The position numbers were made by a program, and so were the translations under genes. A stretch of DNA of 64,000 nucleotides from G963677085 sp963677085 (GTDB taxonomy: Bacteria > Planctomycetota > Planctomycetia > Pirellulales > Thermoguttaceae), in the NCBI GenBank assembly GCA_963677085.2, contig CAXXFH010000003.1, positions 806,001 to 870,000 on the forward strand. The letters are read 5' to 3'. Below the pieces are notes generated by a model. That model was not told where the DNA came from and made no database searches. It saw nothing but the letters and a program-made list of their open reading frames with translations. Shown here in pieces: positions 30,257-41,100 of this stretch; position 1 is the first letter of the stretch, and the number at the start of each line of letters is the position of its first letter.

Positions 30257-31626
30257 TCAGTAGGCTTTGGTGACGCCGGGCACGGCGCAGGGGTAAACGC
30301 CGTCGGCGTCGGGCATTACAGGCGAGGTAGCGTCGAAGGAGTAACGGTCGGGCTTGAGTTCCAGGTTGGAGTTGAACCCCTCGTCCCAGGTGACGTTTTT
30401 TCCGGAGTAGGTGGCCATCCGGCCGAGAATGGCGGTCATGGTGCTCATCGCGCCGTATTCGGTCTCGTTGTGCGGCTTGTTGTTGCGAATGGCATCAAAG
30501 AGGACGTCGTGTTCCACCTGGTAAGGGTTGCCGCGGTGCCGCCGGCCAGACTTCCAGGAGAGGCCGGTGGCCTCGATCGCGGCCTTCGTGTGGCCGATGT
30601 CGGCGGTGCCCTTGGCGCCCTGGACGAATTCGCCGATGAGGTTCCAGCAGCCGGGGATCTGGCGGCACTGGCTGTACATCTTCGCGCCGTCAGGATAGGT
30701 GTACTCGACGAAATGGTGGTCGAAGATCTCCCCGTGCTCGCGGCCGTTTCGGAACTGGCGCCGCCCATGCCGTTGGCTTCGATGGGATGGGCCTGCATGA
30801 CCCAATTGCAGATGTCGATGTTGTGGACGTGCTGCTCGACGTTGTGGTCACCCGAGAGCCAGGTGAAGAGGAGCCAGTTGTTAAGTTGGAATTCCATCTC
30901 GGACAAGCCGTCGCGGGGACCCAGGGCCCAGGCGGCACCGCAGTTGAAATAGCATCCCAAGAACTGTATCTCTCCCAGAGCGCCGTCGTGAACGCGAGGG
31001 ATCACCTCCTGGTAGACTTTGTTATGGTGGCGCTGCAGGCCCACGCCGACCTTGAGATTCTTCTGTCGGGCGATCTGGTCTGCGGCTAGGATGCGGCGGA
31101 TGCCCGGAGCGTCGATGGCCACGGGCTTCTCCTGAAAGACGTGGACTCCGCGGCGGACCGCGTACTCGTACTGCTCGGGGCGGAAGTGAGGGAAGGCAGT
31201 GAGGATGGCCACATCGACACCGCTGTCGATGGCCCTCTTGAATGCGCCGAAACCGACGAAGCGGCGCTCCGGCGGGACCTGGATCCGCTCGCCGAAGCCA
31301 GCTTGCTTCTCGCGATCATAGCGTCCTTCGAGGCCCTTTTCAAGCGAAGCCAGGCTGCGTTCGAGGCTGTTCTCAAACAGGTCGGCGGCGGCCCAGAGCA
31401 CGACCGGGCCCTCGGTGTTGAGCGCCTGGGCCGCAGCGCCCGTGCCACGCCCCCCACAGCCGATCAGCGCTACCTTGAGGGTCTCGTCCGACGAGGCGTG
31501 CACGCGAGGCACAACCATCGACGCGGCAACAGCGCCGGCTCCCACGCCGGCGGCCCGCCCCAGGAACTGGCGGCGAGAGGGGTACTTGGATGAAGGGACT
31601 ATCGCAGGTTGCTTCGTTTCTGGCAT
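30257..31626 (-). pseudogene. Tat-exported Gfo/Idh/MocA oxidoreductase with a single-base frameshift
   Basis: The N-terminal 300 residues are intact: Tat motif SRRQFLGRAAG, Rossmann GCGGRGTG, catalytic QEKPVA and HNIDICNWV. Near 30757 the frame slips; the family sequence GMGGRQFRNGREHGEIFDHHF continues only after adding one C in GGCGGCGCCAG. The rest runs to a stop at 30257. A one-base deletion or sequencing error explains it. Corrected, the protein would be about 456 residues and normal for the family. It sits between a XylR-like regulator and a sulfatase on the same strand, suggesting one polysaccharide-linked unit. Confidence 0.88.
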
Positions 31627-31949
31627 GGTGTCCTCAGTTCATCATGGCGGGCAAGGAGCAGACGGAACGGCGGGATCGCAGGAGACGATTTGCAGCAGTC
31701 GTGGAGCCGAGTAGGTCAGGCAAGGACCGTATAGATTGTATTCTAACCTGGGCCACACGCGTCGGCCTTGCGATTGTGCCCACAATATCCTGCGATTTTC
31801 CACAACCGCCGGGGAGCTGCTCGCAGTCCTCACACCCGTTGCTGGGCTCCAGCTTGTGCCGTTTGAGTTGCCCCCCCCGGCATCGAGAACGCTCGTACCG
31901 GCGGCGGAAAACGAATGTCCCCTTGACATCGCTTTCCCCGCTGACGAGC
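31627..31949. other. Intergenic region, 323 bp, no gene seen
   Basis: The region lies between the XylR-like regulator and the oxidoreductase gene, both minus strand. No credible open frame is present. A promoter for the oxidoreductase-sulfatase unit and an operator for the regulator are expected here, but no palindrome stands out by eye. Confidence 0.4.
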
Positions 31950-33095
31950 TCACGCCTTCTTCTGCCGGCGGAACTCGCTGGGCGAGAGACCGGTCTCGCG
32001 CCGGAAGGCGGAGCTAAAATACTCCGGCCGTTCATAACCGCACCGCACGGCAACCTGCGAGACAGACAGCGTCGTCGTGGCGAGAAGCTGTTGGGCATGA
32101 AGCAGGCGGACCCGCGTGATCTCGGCGTGCGGCGTCCGGCCGAGAAGCTCCCGGAAGCCGTTCTCCAACGCGGTCCGAGAGATGGGAATGTCCCGCAGCA
32201 CGTCCTCAACGTTGATCCCTTTCGTGGCACGGTCATGGATGAAGCGCACGGCCAGACGGATCAACGGCTGTCCGGTCACAGCGGCGTCCGTCGACCGCCG
32301 CGTCTCAATCCCGATCGGATCGACCTTGATCGTAGTTGGTTCCGCGGGCCGGCCGGCCAAGAGTCGGTCCAACACCGAGGCGGCCGTGTGGCCGATCTTC
32401 TCCGTATTCGGAATCACGCTCGATAAGGACGGATCGCTCAACTCGCACACCAACTCGTCGTTGTCCACGCCCATGACCGCCACCTCGTCCGGGACCGACA
32501 GCCGAACCTCCTCGCAGGCCTCGATCACAACGCGGCCGCATACGTCGTTGCAGGCCATCAGCGCGACCGGCTTGGGCAGCGAGACCAGCCACTCCAGCAG
32601 ACGGTTCCGTTTGTGGGGATCGTTGACGTCGCCAAGATAGTTCAGCGAGAATGAATCGAGCGACAGGCCGCCTGAGACGAGCCGTTCCGAAAGCAGTTGT
32701 TCGCGCGCCTGGGACCAAGGAAACGCTTTCACGCCGCAAAATGCGAAATGCTGAAAGCCTCGGCTGCAGAAGTACTCGACGACCAGGTTGGAGGCCTCCG
32801 TATTGTCCACGTCCACCCAGGGAATGGAAGCATTCCACGGCGTTCCACTGACGTTGACCACCGGCAGGCCGGCGGCGGAGACCACGTCAACGATCCGCTG
32901 CGTTTCCAAGCGTGCGATGATGCCATCGAAGGCCGCGGGGTCCCAGCGAGTGTGGCCCAGCGCCTCCACCCCACCTTCACGCAGCCGGAGGACCCAGCGG
33001 CCGTGTTCGTGGCAGTAGGCCGCCACGCCACGAATCAGACGCCGCGCAAAAGCGCTGGACGTTTCGATCAGTAAAAGGATCTGGGGCGTAGCCAT
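31950..33095 (-). CDS. XylR-like transcriptional regulator (sugar-binding domain + AraC HTH)
   Basis: The 381-residue protein begins MATPQILLLIETS, with no extra N-terminus. A LacI/PBP1-type domain spans about 4-265 (VAVMGVDNDELVCE, PSLSSVIPN) and an AraC-type double HTH about 280-378 (SRTALENGFRELLG, ERPEYFSSAFRRETG). It lies upstream of, and on the same strand as, the broken oxidoreductase and the sulfatase, so it probably controls them. It is the third intact member of this family in the window. Confidence 0.93.
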   Translation of the reverse strand: MATPQILLLIETSSAFARRLIRGVAAYCHEHGRWVLRLREGGVEALGHTRWDPAAFDGIIARLETQRIVDVVSAAGLPVVNVSGTPWNASIPWVDVDNTEASNLVVEYFCSRGFQHFAFCGVKAFPWSQAREQLLSERLVSGGLSLDSFSLNYLGDVNDPHKRNRLLEWLVSLPKPVALMACNDVCGRVVIEACEEVRLSVPDEVAVMGVDNDELVCELSDPSLSSVIPNTEKIGHTAASVLDRLLAGRPAEPTTIKVDPIGIETRRSTDAAVTGQPLIRLAVRFIHDRATKGINVEDVLRDIPISRTALENGFRELLGRTPHAEITRVRLLHAQQLLATTTLSVSQVAVRCGYERPEYFSSAFRRETGLSPSEFRRQKKA

Positions 33096-33564
33096 GAACG
33101 CGTGGAGAATTGCAGGGAATTGCGGGGGAAATTACATGGCTCGTGAGGCGCGAATCAATTCTGTTGATGTCTGCATCATGAATGATACCGCCCGACCAAC
33201 CGGAAGCCGGATACGGCCGGGCTCCCGTTGGTCGCCCTGGTACATTTGCTGCGCAGGCGTCGATAGTTGAGTGGATTAGGATTAGGTGGATTAGTAGGAC
33301 AGCGAATACTGGGAGCGATTCAGGGCGACGTCTCCGGCAAAGCGATGATGAATTATGGCGCTGTCACCCAGCAGCTGCAAACGTTCGCGAAACGATGCCG
33401 CTACCGCTATCATAGCATATAGCCCTGATTGCCCGGTTCAAGTGTCACACCTTTTGGAGGGGGGGCGGTCGAAAATGGACTCGCCCTCCGAGCCCGAAAG
33501 TGGCAGCGGGAAAACCCGAGGGGCCTGAAGACCCGTGAACCACCATGGTGTAACCGGCGTTCCG
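33096..33564. other. Intergenic region with imperfect palindrome
   Basis: No gene is seen. CGACCAACCGGAAGCC (about 33190) and GGCTCCCGTTGGTCG (about 33221) are near-complementary and could form a hairpin. The right arm and following 40 bp resemble 8229-8280. The function is unknown; a dispersed repeat is likely. Confidence 0.45.
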
Positions 33565-34135
33565 CTATGTGGCCGGTTGGAATTCAAGTCGTTGTAGTAG
33601 TTGGCGTTGTGGATAGAAGCGTCGGGTTTCTGTATGAATTCGATGGGCTTCAAATGCGGGCCATTGGTCGTTGATACGCGTACTGCGAAGGTCCAGCACT
33701 GCCTGAGCGCCGTCGATCGTCCAGCGCATCCCGGCCCGTTCCATGCGATCCTTTACCAAATGGCGACAAGCGCCTTCAATCACGCCGCTGGCGATCGGAT
33801 AGCCAGCGGCCAGGTACTCGTTGTAACGCGTCCGGTCCCGAAGGCGCTCGAAGTAGTCGCAGACCTTCGTCAGAGTCTTTTGCTTCGCCGCGGACAGTTT
33901 GCCCTTGGAGCCCTTGCGCTTCGTGGCTATCTGACGCAGGCCGCCGATCACGTAGCCCACCTCGGCGCGGAGGATACACAACAGGCGATCGCGCACGAAG
34001 CCCGACGCCTGATCGCTTCCTTCCGCATGGAACAGGTAGGCGGCGTCCCACAAATAGCAGGTCACGTGCAGCAGGTCCACGATTTCCACCCGGTCACGCG
34101 GCAGATGTTTCGCGCAGCCCTCGGTCGGGACTGTT
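33565..34135 (-). pseudogene. C-terminal fragment of ISKra4-family transposase
   Basis: About 190 residues match the end of ISKra4 transposases: KHLPRDRVEIVDLLHVTCYLW, then YNEYLAAGYPIASGVIEGACRH, then RAGMRWTIDGAQAVLDLRS. The N-terminal half, including the earlier catalytic residues, is absent; similarity fades near 34135. No intact terminal repeats were identified. Confidence 0.82.
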
Positions 34136-34670
34136 GGCCGACCGCGTGTGATTTCCGGGAATGGCGCACGCCCCGACCGTATCCAGCGTCGACAGGCCGG
34201 GGTAGCCGAGTTCCGGCCATGGTAGGTGTCCGCAGCACGGCGACCGGCCATCATCCGAAGGCCTTGAGAAACGCGATCAAGGCAGCCCGCTCCTGCGGGG
34301 CCATCTCGACCAGGAGGCGAATGGCTTCCAGCAGAGCACTTCCTGGCTTCGCCACGTCCCCCGAGTCCTTCGGCTTCGTGGTGTCCAGAGTTGTCAGCAT
34401 ACGGCAGCATTTGGTGCAAACCCTGGTGCAAACTGAAACGGCCGTGTCGTTTCGCCCTTGTTTTTCAGGGGTTTCGACGAGGCGCCGCACGCGACGGGCC
34501 GATCCGTCGAACAACTAACGACGTGTTTCCAACGCGGCGCGATATACGCGGTGGTTAGAAACCAAACGCGCCGCGGCAAACCGCCCGCCGCGCGATGTAC
34601 CGCTTGGTCGTCGCCCGGCAGTTTTTGTTTTTTTGAAAACGCTGTCTGCAATCCCAAAGGATGATGCCCT
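34136..34670. other. Mosaic region with a short orphan open frame
   Basis: The minus strand holds an 87-codon open frame (34251-34514) with VCTKCCRMLTTLDT and a tail LLEAIRLLVEMAPQERAALIAFL. It may be the tail of a lost integrase or accessory gene; I do not recognise it firmly. The plus strand from 34515 to 34670 is leader sequence for the DUF3150-like gene, with AAAGGATG near its start. Confidence 0.35.
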
Positions 34671-35592
34671 ATGAGTACAGTTCTCGATGACCCGTCTGCT
34701 CGGACCGAAACGCTTACCGCGACCGCCGCCGAGCGGCTTCGCGCGACGATGGCCGCCGTGCGGCTGTCGCTCTCCTGGCTGGGCGTTCGCAAAACACTCT
34801 CCGCCGAGCAGAAGGCCCAGGCGGCCGATGCGTTTGGGGCCGAGGGCAAATTCCTCTCGGCCGGCAAGAAGCTCCTCGACACCTCGCACCCCGCCTTCCG
34901 CAGGGTGACCGCCGTGAAAAACCGTGTCGTCTGTTATTGGAAAGGCGTGACACTGCCGTTTCCCGAGCCGGGCCTGCGGCTGATCCGGCAGGATCGGATC
35001 GACGCATTCGATACGCGGATGCAGGAGTTCGGCCAAGAGTTAAGCGATGCCGTTTTGGCGTTGGATCGCCACTACGATGCGTTGCGCAGCGCTGCGCGAC
35101 AACGCCTCGGCTCGCTCTACAACGCGGCCGACTACCCGGCCATCTTGGTCGGGCTGTTCGCCATCGAGCACGATTTTCCCTCGGTCGAGCCGCCGAATTA
35201 CCTGCAGCAGCTCAAACCCGAGCTGTACGAGCAGCAGTGCCGCGGGGTGCAGCAGCGGTTCGACGAGGCGGTGCGGCTGGCCGAGCAGGCGTTCACTGAG
35301 GAGTTGGCCCGGCTGGTGTCGCACCTCACCGAACGCCTCTCGGGCAGCGACGACGGCAAACCCAAAATCTTCCGCGATTCGGCCGTGGAAAACCTGCGAG
35401 AATTCTTTGAGCGGTTTCGCCGGCTGAACATCGGCAGCAACGAGCAACTCGACCGGCTGGTGATCGACGCCCAGCGGATCGTCCGGGGCGTCCACCCCCA
35501 GAATCTGCGTGACGACCGCGGCCTGCGGCAACACGTCGCCACGGAGATGGCCCGGGTGGAAAGCGGCACAACGATTCCAAGAAGAGATCCGG
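34671..35592 (+). pseudogene. DUF3150-like protein, 3' end replaced by IS66 remnant
   Basis: About 307 residues of an alpha-helical protein are intact from ATG 34671. The N-terminal region (LSLSWLGVRKTLSAEQ, VTAVKNRVVCYWKGVTLPF) and long helical middle resemble DUF3150 proteins, often encoded with MoxR-type ATPases and VWA proteins in mobile regions; no such partners are present. At about 35592 the sequence switches to the end of IS66 tnpC. The open frame continues to 35750 but there it reads the IS66 DNA in the wrong frame. Forty bases of the same gene recur at 53675-53714. The family assignment is tentative. Confidence 0.6.
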
Positions 35593-35757
35593 TTGGCCGA
35601 GCTGCGCAACACCGAAGGCCATTCCCAGACCACCCTCACCTCGCTACTGCCCGACCTCTGGCTGAAGTCCAACCCCAATGCCTACCGCCCCTGGTCCCGC
35701 TGATCCCTCAGCCCCCTCAACCCCGCCGCGAAATCCAATGCGGTTTATGAAGCGGAT
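35593..35757 (+). mobile_element. IS66 remnant (tnpC 3' end plus terminal repeat)
   Basis: The fragment encodes the last codons of tnpC (ELRNTEGHSQTTLTSLLPD...) and ends with GCGGTTTATGAAGCGGATAC, the terminal repeat also found at 41829. It is nearly identical to the end of the complete IS66 at 41829-44369. It abuts the Rhs fragment at 35758 directly, so this copy once inserted in, or recombined with, a second Rhs gene. Confidence 0.88.
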
Positions 35758-36489
35758 ACGGTATACTGATCGCGAACGGCGCTGGCGGCGTAGTCGTACC
35801 ACTGCTGGTCGACGACGCGGCCGAAGCGGTCGACGCCGGAATAGCTGCCGCTGGTACCGCCGAAGTAGTCGAGCTTCACGTCGGGTTCGACGAAGTCCTC
35901 GACGACCATCCGGCCCAGGCCCAGCCAGATGTAGGCGGCCAGCGTGCTGGCGTCGTCGTCCTTGATCGCGTCGAGCCGGTTGAGGGCCCCGCCGGCCGTC
36001 GTGCCGTAGTCGTACCGCGTGCGACGGCCGTTGGGGTATTTTACTGAAGCGAGCCGCAGGGCCGTGGCGGCAGGTGCGTACTCGTACTCGACCGCAAGCG
36101 TGTTGGCGTCCTTGGCGCCTTCATGCTCCTGATAATCCTTCACCAGCCGGCCGAGGTCGTCGTGTTCGAAGACGATCTGGTTGAGCACGTTGCCTTCGCC
36201 CGGGTCGGGGTCGTCGTAGCTGGTGATCGACGCGACCATGCCGCGGACCTCGTAGGTTCGCTGGATGCGGAGGACATTGTCGTCGACGCCCGTGCCGACG
36301 GTGGTCACCCGGTCTTGGGTTTGGCGTCCGAGGGCGTCGAAGGCGTACTGGTGGACGGTGCCGTTCTGGTCTTTCACGGCGATCCGTTCACCGAGTCGAT
36401 TGTAGGCGTACTCCACCCGGTCGTAAACCCCGCCGGTGCCGTTGCCCAAGGCGGTGGTGTCGTCGCTGTCGGGATAGATCTCCGCCCGC
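35758..36489 (-). pseudogene. Rhs/YD-repeat core fragment (duplicate)
   Basis: About 244 codons of YD-repeat sequence (YDRVEYAYNRLGERIAVKDQ, FEHDDLGRLVKD, RRTRYDYGTTAGG) nearly identical to residues encoded at about 39815-40545 of the large Rhs gene. It is bounded by IS66 terminal sequence on one side and breaks at 36489/36490 on the other. It lacks the start, the DPxG core boundary and the tip. Few differences from the main copy indicate a recent duplication or gene conversion. Confidence 0.88.
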
Positions 36490-36859
36490 AGTGTTCAGCG
36501 GAGATTCAATCGTCTAATGGGTACGACTCCACCGGTAGTCCATGAATCACCGGCAGTGGAGAATCATCCGGAGCATTCGCCGGCGTATAGCACTTTGACC
36601 CCATCATGCCTCATTATCCTACACCCACCCAGCACCGCTAGACAAGCCAGCAGCGGCACCCGGCGAGAACCGTGAAGCTCGAACTCCACGAGTGCCTGAA
36701 AGCCGACGAATCGCACCGCACCACCAGCAAACAAAGTCGCCACTACCCGCGAAAGAAACAACCCAAGATCTGCGGCCCACCCAAAATCCAACTCGCCACG
36801 AAACGGCAAATCATCGCCGCCAAAGGCTATAGATAAAATCGTTACCAGCGTTGAGTGGC
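36490..36859. other. Region of 370 bp without recognisable gene
   Basis: A plus-strand tail reading PPKIQLATKRQIIAAKGYR then stop (ending near 36836) looks like the end of some transposase-like basic protein, but the start is missing and I cannot assign a family. Confidence 0.35.
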
Positions 36860-37103
36860 ACCCGGCGTGTGTTCCACCGAACGCTTACTGTTCAAGAGAC
36901 TCGGCAAACGGGCCAACATCGCCAAACGCTGCCATGCCCACGGCCTGCGCCACTCGTTCGCGTCGAACCTCGCCGACGAAAAGGTGGACATCAGGATTAT
37001 CCAGAGGGCATTGGGCCATTCCAGTTTAGCGACAAGCGCCCGCTATATTGACCATATCCAACCCCGCGCCGTCATCGACGCGCTACGATCCAGAACGTGG
37101 TAG
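36860..37103 (+). pseudogene. Tyrosine recombinase C-terminal catalytic fragment
   Basis: About 80 residues contain the end of a phage-type integrase: HGLRHSFASNLA (second catalytic Arg with its His), IQRALGHSS (His) and SARYIDH (nucleophile Tyr). The N-terminal arm, core-binding domain and first Arg are missing. It is likely debris of an integrated element. Confidence 0.85.
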
Positions 37104-37564
37104 CGTGCATCCTGGTTGATTCTGAGGGCTTCTACGGGCTTCTCTACCCTATCCCTGCCCTTGATCGGCTGATTCTTTGCCGATCCCGTGTCCATGCTCT
37201 TCCCGCCTTGATCGGCCACTACCCCATGCCCTTTGCAGTCTTTGATTGATCCGGCTTGAACCGCAGACCGGGAGGGGGTGGGGTCAGATTCCCGATTGTG
37301 TCAAAGCCCTTCCCCCGCTTCTACCGAATCCTCTATCGAGCGTATTGACCATCTCGAAATTTGGCTGACGCAGTAAACGGCATTCGGCGCTGATCCGGCG
37401 CAAACACGGCGCGCCGTGCCCCACATCGTTTCCCAACGCCCTATTGCACCACCGCCGACACGACGATTGTCCGGCGCTCGCCAATGACGGTTGGGGACAA
37501 GTTGCATAGTTGAGCATCAGTTCTGCCGCAGGTGTGTGCCTGGCCGTGCTGCGTATGTGAAAAG
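37104..37564. other. Intergenic region, 461 bp, no gene seen
   Basis: The sequence follows the integrase fragment and precedes the stop of the minus-strand secreted protein gene. Open frames are short overlaps on opposing strands. GGGGTGGGGTCAGATTCCCG near 37273 resembles a sequence near 28336. Confidence 0.4.
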
Positions 37565-38089
37565 TTATCGTGAACGAGTGGTTGGCGCTGTGCTGTTGGG
37601 AGCAACGGTCGGCGGTGTTGTTGACGGCGGCAACAGCAACACCAACGACTCAGGCTTGAACATCTTTGAGAACAATGGCTCGACCTGCTGGCCCTGTTTC
37701 ACGAGGATTACAGGTGTGGGCTTTGCAAGTTCATCCATGAGAACCTTGGCGGAGACCGTCCGACCATCAATGCGCCGTGCCACCACTTTCGTGGCATCAA
37801 CTCGCGCAATCTGTGTCTCAATGACAGGAACCACTTCGGTGCTCGATGTTGGTCCTATAGACCCTTCCTTCGCTTCGATCTTGACGCCCGGTGGAAGGCT
37901 GGACGTAGTTGTCCTCGTGACCATCCGCTCTACAAATCGGCGAATCTCAAGGGTATGGCCATCAACAACAACGGCAACGCCCAACTCCGGTGGTCCTCCC
38001 GCAGTATTGGTTTCCGTTTCGACACCTGCGCCAGCCGGGACCGAACCGACCAATGCACACAACAAAGCAGCAATGCGTCTAATCCACAT
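37565..38089 (-). CDS. Small exported protein downstream of Rhs gene
   Basis: The ATG at 38089 is chosen for AAAGG about 10 bp upstream; two in-frame ATGs further upstream are less well served. The 174-residue product has a signal peptide (RIAALLCALVGSVPAGAG). The body resembles no family I recognise. It contains repeated Val/Thr-rich beta-like sequence and a Pro/Thr-rich C-terminus ending in basic residues. It starts 51 bp after the Rhs stop on the same strand. Genes in this position often encode immunity or accessory proteins for the Rhs tip, but that is inference only. Confidence 0.6.
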   Translation of the reverse strand: MWIRRIAALLCALVGSVPAGAGVETETNTAGGPPELGVAVVVDGHTLEIRRFVERMVTRTTTSSLPPGVKIEAKEGSIGPTSSTEVVPVIETQIARVDATKVVARRIDGRTVSAKVLMDELAKPTPVILVKQGQQVEPLFSKMFKPESLVLLLPPSTTPPTVAPNSTAPTTRSR

Positions 38090-38140
38090 TAGTATGTAAC
38101 CTTTCATATACCTGACATGTTGCCGCACAACGAAGTGGGC

Positions 38141-41100
38141 TTAACGAACGTTGGTACAATTTCCCAAGAGGCAAGTGTCAAAGCTCTTGTTGAAACCAAC
38201 CCCAGTTCCAGAGCCGTAAAACCGTATCCCGCCGGTTCCAGGACCAGTAATCTCTGCGTAGGCACCTGAAATAGTGCCAGTGCCCACATCCACGGATGCA
38301 CAGAAGTGCGCCGGGTAAGTCACTGCTCCCGCGATTGTTGCAGACAACGAGTAGCCGGGAACGTTTGCCCACCCTGTAACACGCCCCCCTACCGTCAGTG
38401 AGAACGAATTGCCGCACGCCTTGACCGTACCTCCAAAAGTAGCCGGTGGGCAGTATGTAAGCGTGCCGGCGAAATTGAGATCGCCTTGACCGCGTGCATA
38501 TATCTCGCCGGTCACTCCGGCATTCAGCACTCCCAGGCCAAGCAAGCCATTCCACTGCCATGACACGCCTATTGACCCGGTGACATCCACATGCGCTGAG
38601 TAATTAAAAGTCACCGACTTACCCGTCGCACCGTTTGCACAACAAGTATCGCACACCGTATAACTGCCTGCACTCTGTGTGATGGTGTAGGTGAGTCCCA
38701 TCACGAACGAACCAAAATGTCCGGTGTTACTACTCGACCATGTACGTGAGGGGTAGTTTTGTGTGGTGCAGGCCAAACCGCTCGGGTCCACGTAGATGGT
38801 TGGATTGTCGTAGCAGTAACGGTAGAGATTGAAGTCCGCTTGCACTGGGTCTCTCCCCACAAACCTCCCCAACTCCGCCGAGTAGTACCGTGCCCGATAG
38901 AAGTAGAGGCCGGTTTCTCCGTCCAGTCGTCGGCCGGTGTAGAGGACTTGGTTGTCGTAGCTGGACGTGTTGCGGGTGTTCGTCCAGGTGGCGTCGTGGA
39001 TGGTGACCTTGCCGTAGGGCGAATATGTGTAACGCTCCACGGCGTCGCCGTTCGCGTCGACCAGCGCGGTGACGTTGAAGTTGGCATCAGTCAGGTAGTA
39101 GAGCCGCTCGTCGTCGCAAAGGCCGTCCGCGTCGGTGTTCTTGTCGCGCAACACGAGCGCGTCGATGTACCGATTGGACCAGACATATTGATAGATCGGC
39201 TGAAGGTTTTCCGGTTGATCGTTCTCCGTGGTGGTATCGCGGGTCTCGACGCACTGGATACCGACGTAGTAGAAATGTTCGTACTTATCGATCCCGTCAG
39301 GGTCGGCCGGGCTTTGGCTGTCGACGTGCTTTTTGATGCGGTGACCGTTGCCGTCGTACTCGTAGCGGGCGACCACCACGGAGGCCGAGGCGTCCTCGAC
39401 CGCGACTAGCCGATTCCAGGCGTCGTAGGTGCAGGCGAGGCCGTTGACTAGGCTCGACGGCTTGGGAACGGTGGTCATGTTGCCGGCGCGGTCGTGCACC
39501 GGGGTGAGCCAGGCGGTGCCTTGGGTCTCGGCGATGTCGGTGATTTCGTTGACCGGGTTGTGCGTCCGCGATTGGCTCAGGTCGGTCGTGCCGGAGGTGG
39601 CCTCGACGAAGCCGGCCCAGTTGCCCGTGGGGTCGAGCGTCCAGTCCTGCTCCAGCGTGGGCGTGCCGCTGACGGCCGTCTTTGTGGCGTTGAGCGTGCC
39701 GCGGTCGAAGTTCACTAGGCGATGGATTTCGTCGTAGGTGTAGAATTCGTCCTTGGCCGACGCCGTGGCGTTTTCGCGCCAGAGGCGGTTGCCGGCGCGG
39801 TCGTAGCCGTAGGTATACTGGTCGCGAACGGCGCTGGCAGCGTAGTCGTACCACTTCTGGTCGACGACGCGGCCGAAGCGGTCGACGCCGGCATACGTGC
39901 CCGAGGTGCCGCCGAAGTAGTCGAGCTTCACGTCGGGCTCGACGAAGTCCTCGACGACCATCCGGCCCAGGCCCAGCCAGGTGTAGGCGGCCAGCGTGCT
40001 GGCGTCGTCGTCCTTGATCGCGTCGAGCCGGTTGAGGGCCCCGCCGGCCGTCGTGCCGTAGTCGTACCGCGTGCGGCGCCCGTTGGGGTATTTTACTGAA
40101 GCGAGCCGCAGGGCCGTAGCCGCCGGTGCGTACTCGTACTCGACGTAAAGCGTGTTGGCGTCCTTGGCGCCTTCATGCTCCTGAAAATCCTTCACCAGCC
40201 GGCCGAGGTCGTCGTGTTCGAAGACGACCTGATTGAGGACGTTGCCCTCGCCCGGGTCGGGGTCGTCGTAGCTGGTGATCGACGCGACCATGCCGCGGAC
40301 CTCGTAGGTTCGCTGGATGCGGAGGACGTTGTCGTCGACGCCCGTGCCGACGGTCGTCACCCGGTCTTGGGTTTGGCGGCCGAGGGCGTCGAAGGCGTAC
40401 TGGTGGACGGTGCCATTTTGATCTTTCACGGCGATCCGTTCACCGAGTCGATTGTAGGCGTACTCCACCCGGTCGTAAACCCCGTCGGTGCCGTTGCCCA
40501 GGGCGGTGGTGTCGTCGCTGTCGGGATAGATCTCCGCCCGCATGAGGTCGTTGCGGTAGACGGCCGGCGAAAGGCCGCCGGCGGCCGTGCCGTAGACGTA
40601 CCGGGTGACTTGATCGCCGGTGGTGCTGTTTTTGGCGGTCAACGTCAGCAGGTTGCCGTCGGCGTTGTAGGTCCGCTCGACGGTGACATCCACGTCGGCG
40701 GCCGGCCCGGGCGTGCCGTCGACGTAGTTCTGCACGCTCCGCACGACCCGGCCGGCGTCGTCGGTCTCGCTGCGGGTCTCGCTACCGGCCGGGTCGATCG
40801 TCTTGTAGGCCTCGCCGCGGGCGTTGTACTCGACCGAGCTTACCAACACCGTGTCGCTGGAGGAGGGTGCCGAAACGGGCCGAGTGGGGGCCGTGGCCAA
40901 GGCGCCGTAGGCGGCCGAGGCCGTTTGGCGACCGACGCCGTCGTACCAACTGGCCGCGTAGGAGACGCGGGCCTGCGGCTGGCTGCCGCCGGGCGTGGTC
41001 AATGCCCCAGTGCCCGTGGCGTCGTGCAGCCGCTGCCGGCTGACGGTGGCGATAGCGTTGCCGGCGGCGTCGAAGGTAGTCTCCGTCTGCTCGAAGATCG

